Of a stretch of DNA of 13,642 nt, positions 12,916 to 13,642 are shown piece by piece. The notes under the pieces were generated by a model, which had not been told where the DNA came from, did not search any database, and saw only the letters and a list, made by a program, of their open reading frames with translations. Every line of letters starts with the position of its first letter. Position 1 is the first letter of the stretch. This stretch comes from Pseudomonadota bacterium (GTDB taxonomy: Bacteria > Pseudomonadota > Alphaproteobacteria > Acetobacterales > Acetobacteraceae). The translations under genes were made by a program, and so were the position numbers. Where the stretch lies: positions 1-13,642 of the forward strand of contig JAKBCB010000044.1 of assembly GCA_021808185.1 (NCBI GenBank). Reading direction: 5' to 3'.

Positions 12916-13642
12916 CGGCCCCGGTCCTGCTCTGGCTGCGCCGGGAGTTGCGACTGCACGACAACGCCGCCCTCGCCGCCGCGCTGGCCACCGGCCGGCC
13001 GGTGCTGCCGGTGTATGTGCTGGACGAGGCCACCCCCGGCGCCTGGGCGCCCGGCGGCGCCACGCGCTGGTGGCTGCACCACAGCCTCGCCGCCCTCGCC
13101 GCCGGGCTTGCCGCGCGCGGCGCGCCGCTGGTGCTGCGGCGCGGCCGGTTCGACGAACAGCTTCCCCGCCTCCTCGCCGAGACCGGCGCGGCGGCGATCC
13201 ATGCCGGCATCCCCACCGAGCCATGGGCGCGCGACGCCATCGCGCGGCTGGAACGCATGCTGCCGGGCGTGCTGCACCTGCACCGCACCACAACCCTGTT
13301 CACGGGAACGGACATCCGCACGCAGGCCGGCGGCCCGTACGGCGTGTTCACCCCGTTCGCCCGCGCCTGCCGCGCGCGGCTGGACCCGGCGCCGTCGTTG
13401 CCCGCACCCGCGCGCATCCCATCGCCCCCGCCGCCGCCCTCGGATGCGCTGGAAAGCTGGGGCCTGCTGCCGACGCGCCCGGACTGGGCCGGCGGCCTGC
13501 GCGCCGCCTGGGTGCCGGGCGAGGCCAGCGCGCAACGCAAGCTGGCCGCCTTCGCGGCGGAGCGGCGCGACGCGTACGACTCAACCCGCGATTTCCCCGA
13601 CCGCCCCGGCACGTCCATGCTGTCCCCGCATCTCGCCTTCGG
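12912..13642 (+). CDS. phrB: Class I deoxyribodipyrimidine photolyase (partial, cut by window end)
   Basis: The first 243 residues are present. The N-terminal Rossmann-like antenna domain begins LLWLRRELRLHDNAAL (6-21), the family's WxRRDLRxxDN signature with E for D. VLPVYVLDE, RWWLHHSLAAL and the GPYGVFTPFARA segment (about 141-152) follow; E. coli-type enzymes have K where this has G in PYKVFTPF. A Pro-rich linker (about 165-177) leads into the FAD domain, with YDSTRDFPDRPGTSMLSPHLAFG at the window edge, part of the FAD-binding region. The protein would split cyclobutane pyrimidine dimers using light. Full length should be about 470-490 residues. It follows pdeM by 56 bases on the same strand, so may share the SOS-linked operon. 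A weak GAAAGACG precedes the ATG. Confidence 0.92.
   Translation, partial: MTAPVLLWLRRELRLHDNAALAAALATGRPVLPVYVLDEATPGAWAPGGATRWWLHHSLAALAAGLAARGAPLVLRRGRFDEQLPRLLAETGAAAIHAGIPTEPWARDAIARLERMLPGVLHLHRTTTLFTGTDIRTQAGGPYGVFTPFARACRARLDPAPSLPAPARIPSPPPPPSDALESWGLLPTRPDWAGGLRAAWVPGEASAQRKLAAFAAERRDAYDSTRDFPDRPGTSMLSPHLAF

Noticed and set aside
1..13642. CRISPR array, tRNA/rRNA, insertion sequence, prophage or toxin-antitoxin locus
   Set aside because: No spaced direct repeats, no tRNA-like cloverleaf noticed, no transposase or integrase motifs. The RHH protein has no adjacent toxin-size partner, so it is not called an antitoxin.

Overview
The window is very GC-rich DNA with dense, tightly packed genes and G/C-ending codons. 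It looks like the chromosome of an alphaproteobacterium. Pointers are a ribbon-helix-helix protein of a type common in that class, a direct-repeat GTTC-N7-GTTC LexA-type box, Tat-exported dehydrogenases, and the ligase-associated DNA repair cluster. A Rhodospirillales/Acetobacteraceae-like host is a guess from overall flavour, not shown. I see no rRNA, tRNA, CRISPR array, insertion sequence or phage gene. Essentially all of the window is explained by 13 protein genes; the last runs off the right edge.

Region 1 (9-3380, minus strand) is a likely operon read right to left. It encodes a small ribbon-helix-helix protein, a periplasmic monohaem cytochrome c, a glyoxalase I-like enzyme, a Tat-signal small subunit of the gluconate 2-dehydrogenase subunit 3 type, and a GMC-family FAD dehydrogenase with a CX5CX3C cluster motif. 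The last two and the cytochrome look like a periplasmic sugar/alcohol/polyol dehydrogenase passing electrons to cytochrome c. The flavoprotein has no signal of its own and probably rides out with the Tat-tagged small subunit.

Region 2 (3381-6870) holds a rightward SLC13/ArsB-type membrane transporter. It meets, tail to tail with a 3-base gap, a leftward soxC/soxD-like pair: a Tat-exported molybdenum sulfite/sulfane dehydrogenase and a monohaem cytochrome c. No other sox gene is visible. The soxC-soxD gap carries a strong GC hairpin that contains the only good ribosome-binding sequence, and the soxD start is unclear.

Region 3 (6959-13642) is a DNA repair island. Leftward are the ligase-associated exonuclease and the ATP-dependent DNA ligase, overlapping by ATGA. 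Divergently rightward are the ligase-associated DEXH helicase, the PdeM-type phosphoesterase and a class I photolyase (cut by the window end). The 59-base divergent gap is followed at once, inside helicase codons 2-7, by a perfect 15-base GAAC-N7-GAAC box, the alphaproteobacterial LexA signature. The whole four-gene system is therefore probably SOS-controlled from one bidirectional promoter. A 10-codon minicistron links helicase to pdeM through ATGA overlaps at both ends. I find no wholly unknown gene system. The novelty lies in regulation and linkage: the SOS box in the repair promoter, the minicistron, the soxCD leader hairpin and the leader ORF before the transporter.
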